A stretch of DNA of 64,000 nt from contig NZ_REHC01000012.1 of the NCBI RefSeq assembly GCF_003692965.1, positions 80,843 through 144,842 of the forward strand, read 5' to 3'. Below the pieces are notes generated by a model. The model was given only the letters and a program-made list of their open reading frames with translations. It made no database searches and was not told the DNA's origin. Position 1 is the stretch's first letter. Each line of letters begins with the position of its first letter. The stretch comes from Lactobacillus sp. ESL0246 (GTDB lineage Bacteria; Bacillota; Bacilli; Lactobacillales; Lactobacillaceae). Position numbers and translations under genes: made by a program. Positions 63,264 through 64,000 of the stretch are shown in pieces.

Positions 63264-64000
63264 TGATCTGAACCCCGAAATTAAGACAAATTAATTTCGA
63301 GGTTTTTATTATGTCTAAATTATCTAAGCAAGACAAAATTGATATCTATAATCTATGGAAAAACTATCAGGTTGGTTCTGGAGAATTAAGTCGCAGATAT
63401 GATGTAAATATTAGTGTACTTAACTACTTAGTTGCTTTAATCGATCGCCATGGTTTTAGTATCCTCAATAAATCCTACATTACTTATTCTGCAGAATTTA
63501 AAGAACAGGCTATTAGACGTGTCATAGTTAATCATGAGTCTTTGTACAGTGTTGCGCTGGACTTAGGACTTAAGAGTCCAGGTATACTGTTTAATTGGGT
63601 GCGCTCTTACAAAGAAAACGGGTATAATGTCATTATTAAACTGAAAGGACGCCCTCGTCATGAAAGCCAAAAACAAGCTGATCAAGCAGGAAAATCACCG
63701 CTTAAAGCAAGAAAACCAAGCCTTACGCCAAGCGAACTTAAAACTTACTATCGAGAACGAATTTGTAAAAAAATTGCACGTCTTAGTCAACCAAAGGAAC
63801 AAGAACCAAAAGCCGAAGAAATAGCTGCGGCAGTTACCCAGCTAAGACGTGAACTTAAAGTCAGTGTAACTTTTATTCTTGAAACTATTAACGCCAATCC
63901 TGATCTGCCGCACATGTCACGCAGTAATTATTACTACACCATTAATAAGAAAGATAAAGATGCCAAAAATCAACCGTTAATGACCTTAATACGCAAAATA
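63264..64000 (+). mobile_element. IS3-family insertion sequence (left part)
   Basis: The presumed left inverted repeat begins TGATCTGAACCCCGAAATTA at 63264, and the transposase frames follow. The right end lies outside the window. It looks like the IS150 subgroup. Confidence 0.7.
63311..64000 (+). CDS. IS3-family transposase OrfA/OrfB region (partial, frameshifted)
   Basis: One frame stays open from ATG 63311 to the window end: an HTH region (LWKNYQVGSGELSRRYDVN, then a second HTH with SVALDLGLKSPGILFNWV) and later the OrfB start (AEEIAAAVTQLRRELKVSVT). The normal leucine-zipper end of OrfA, however, reads in the +1 frame from 63660 (MKAKNKLIKQENHRLKQENQ, stop near 63824). So OrfA has lost its frame at about 63650 and the present frame fuses its HTH to OrfB without the zipper. 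Probably inactive unless the shift is a read error. Confidence 0.72.
   Translation, partial: MSKLSKQDKIDIYNLWKNYQVGSGELSRRYDVNISVLNYLVALIDRHGFSILNKSYITYSAEFKEQAIRRVIVNHESLYSVALDLGLKSPGILFNWVRSYKENGYNVIIKLKGRPRHESQKQADQAGKSPLKARKPSLTPSELKTYYRERICKKIARLSQPKEQEPKAEEIAAAVTQLRRELKVSVTFILETINANPDLPHMSRSNYYYTINKKDKDAKNQPLMTLIRKI

Noticed and set aside
1..64000. CRISPR arrays, tRNA and rRNA genes
   Set aside because: I saw no regularly spaced repeats and no cloverleaf or rRNA-like segments on either strand while reading; short tRNAs could still be missed by eye.

Overview
The window looks like chromosome from a low-GC Lactobacillus of the acidophilus/helveticus/crispatus group. The main evidence is two tandem S-layer genes with the MKKNLRIVSA-type signal peptide, four further proteins ending in the same C-terminal SLAP anchoring repeats, and a typical gene set: LCP protein, PepF, PTS systems, lactate oxidase and Kup. 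I could not fix the species from sequence alone.

Layout. 0-2.6 kb (minus): an ABC-F ATPase followed by a two-gene ThrE-type amino-acid exporter. 2.8-4.4 kb: small membrane protein and LCP cell-wall ligase. 4.5-6.3 kb (plus): oligoendopeptidase F. 6.4-9.8 kb: polar amino-acid ABC importer (fused binding protein-permease plus ATPase) with an M20 deacylase. 10.1-11.3 kb: lactate oxidase with a candidate cre. 11.5-15.0 kb: zinc/manganese-type ABC importer with a zinc-type SLAP amidase inserted between its genes. 15.3-19.1 kb: LrgAB and LytSR, with lytS split by a one-base frameshift at an A_AAA_AAG slippery heptamer. 19.3-22.9 kb: fruRKA. 23.1-25.0 kb: MarR repressor and multidrug pump with two matching operators. 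25.1-26.5 kb: a second, fused ThrE exporter. 26.5-30.4 kb: an antiterminator-controlled beta-glucoside PTS operon ending in an esterase. 30.5-39.6 kb: four divergent fumarate-reductase-like flavoproteins with an MFS carrier and a LysR regulator. 39.8-43.1 kb: asparaginase, a MerR-cupin-CMD operon and gpmA. 43.3-47.9 kb: accessory and partly decayed DNA holding a lipoprotein, a type I toxin locus, an oxidoreductase, HTH remnants, a decayed operon in front of a Fic protein, and a MITE-like element. 47.9-56.1 kb: cell-surface and competence region with a second SLAP amidase, a GH73 glucosaminidase, a sigma-like factor, a ComK-like regulator and two S-layer genes. 56.6-62.9 kb: DUF1659/DUF2922 pair, two proteins of unknown function, Kup, and an LRR/MucBP/SLAP surface protein. 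63.3 kb to the end: the left part of an IS3-family element.

How the parts relate. Two SLAP amidases, one SLAP glucosaminidase, LrgAB/LytSR and the LCP protein all act on the wall to which the S-layer binds. Sugar-related transcription is marked by an antiterminator hairpin and by cre-like sites at bgl and lox. The most unusual parts are the flavoprotein cluster, the amidase inside the metal-import operon, the lytS slippery frameshift, the sigma/ComK-like pair next to the S-layer genes, the type I toxin locus and the Fic protein lacking its catalytic His. All calls rest on reading the sequence; no database search was run.
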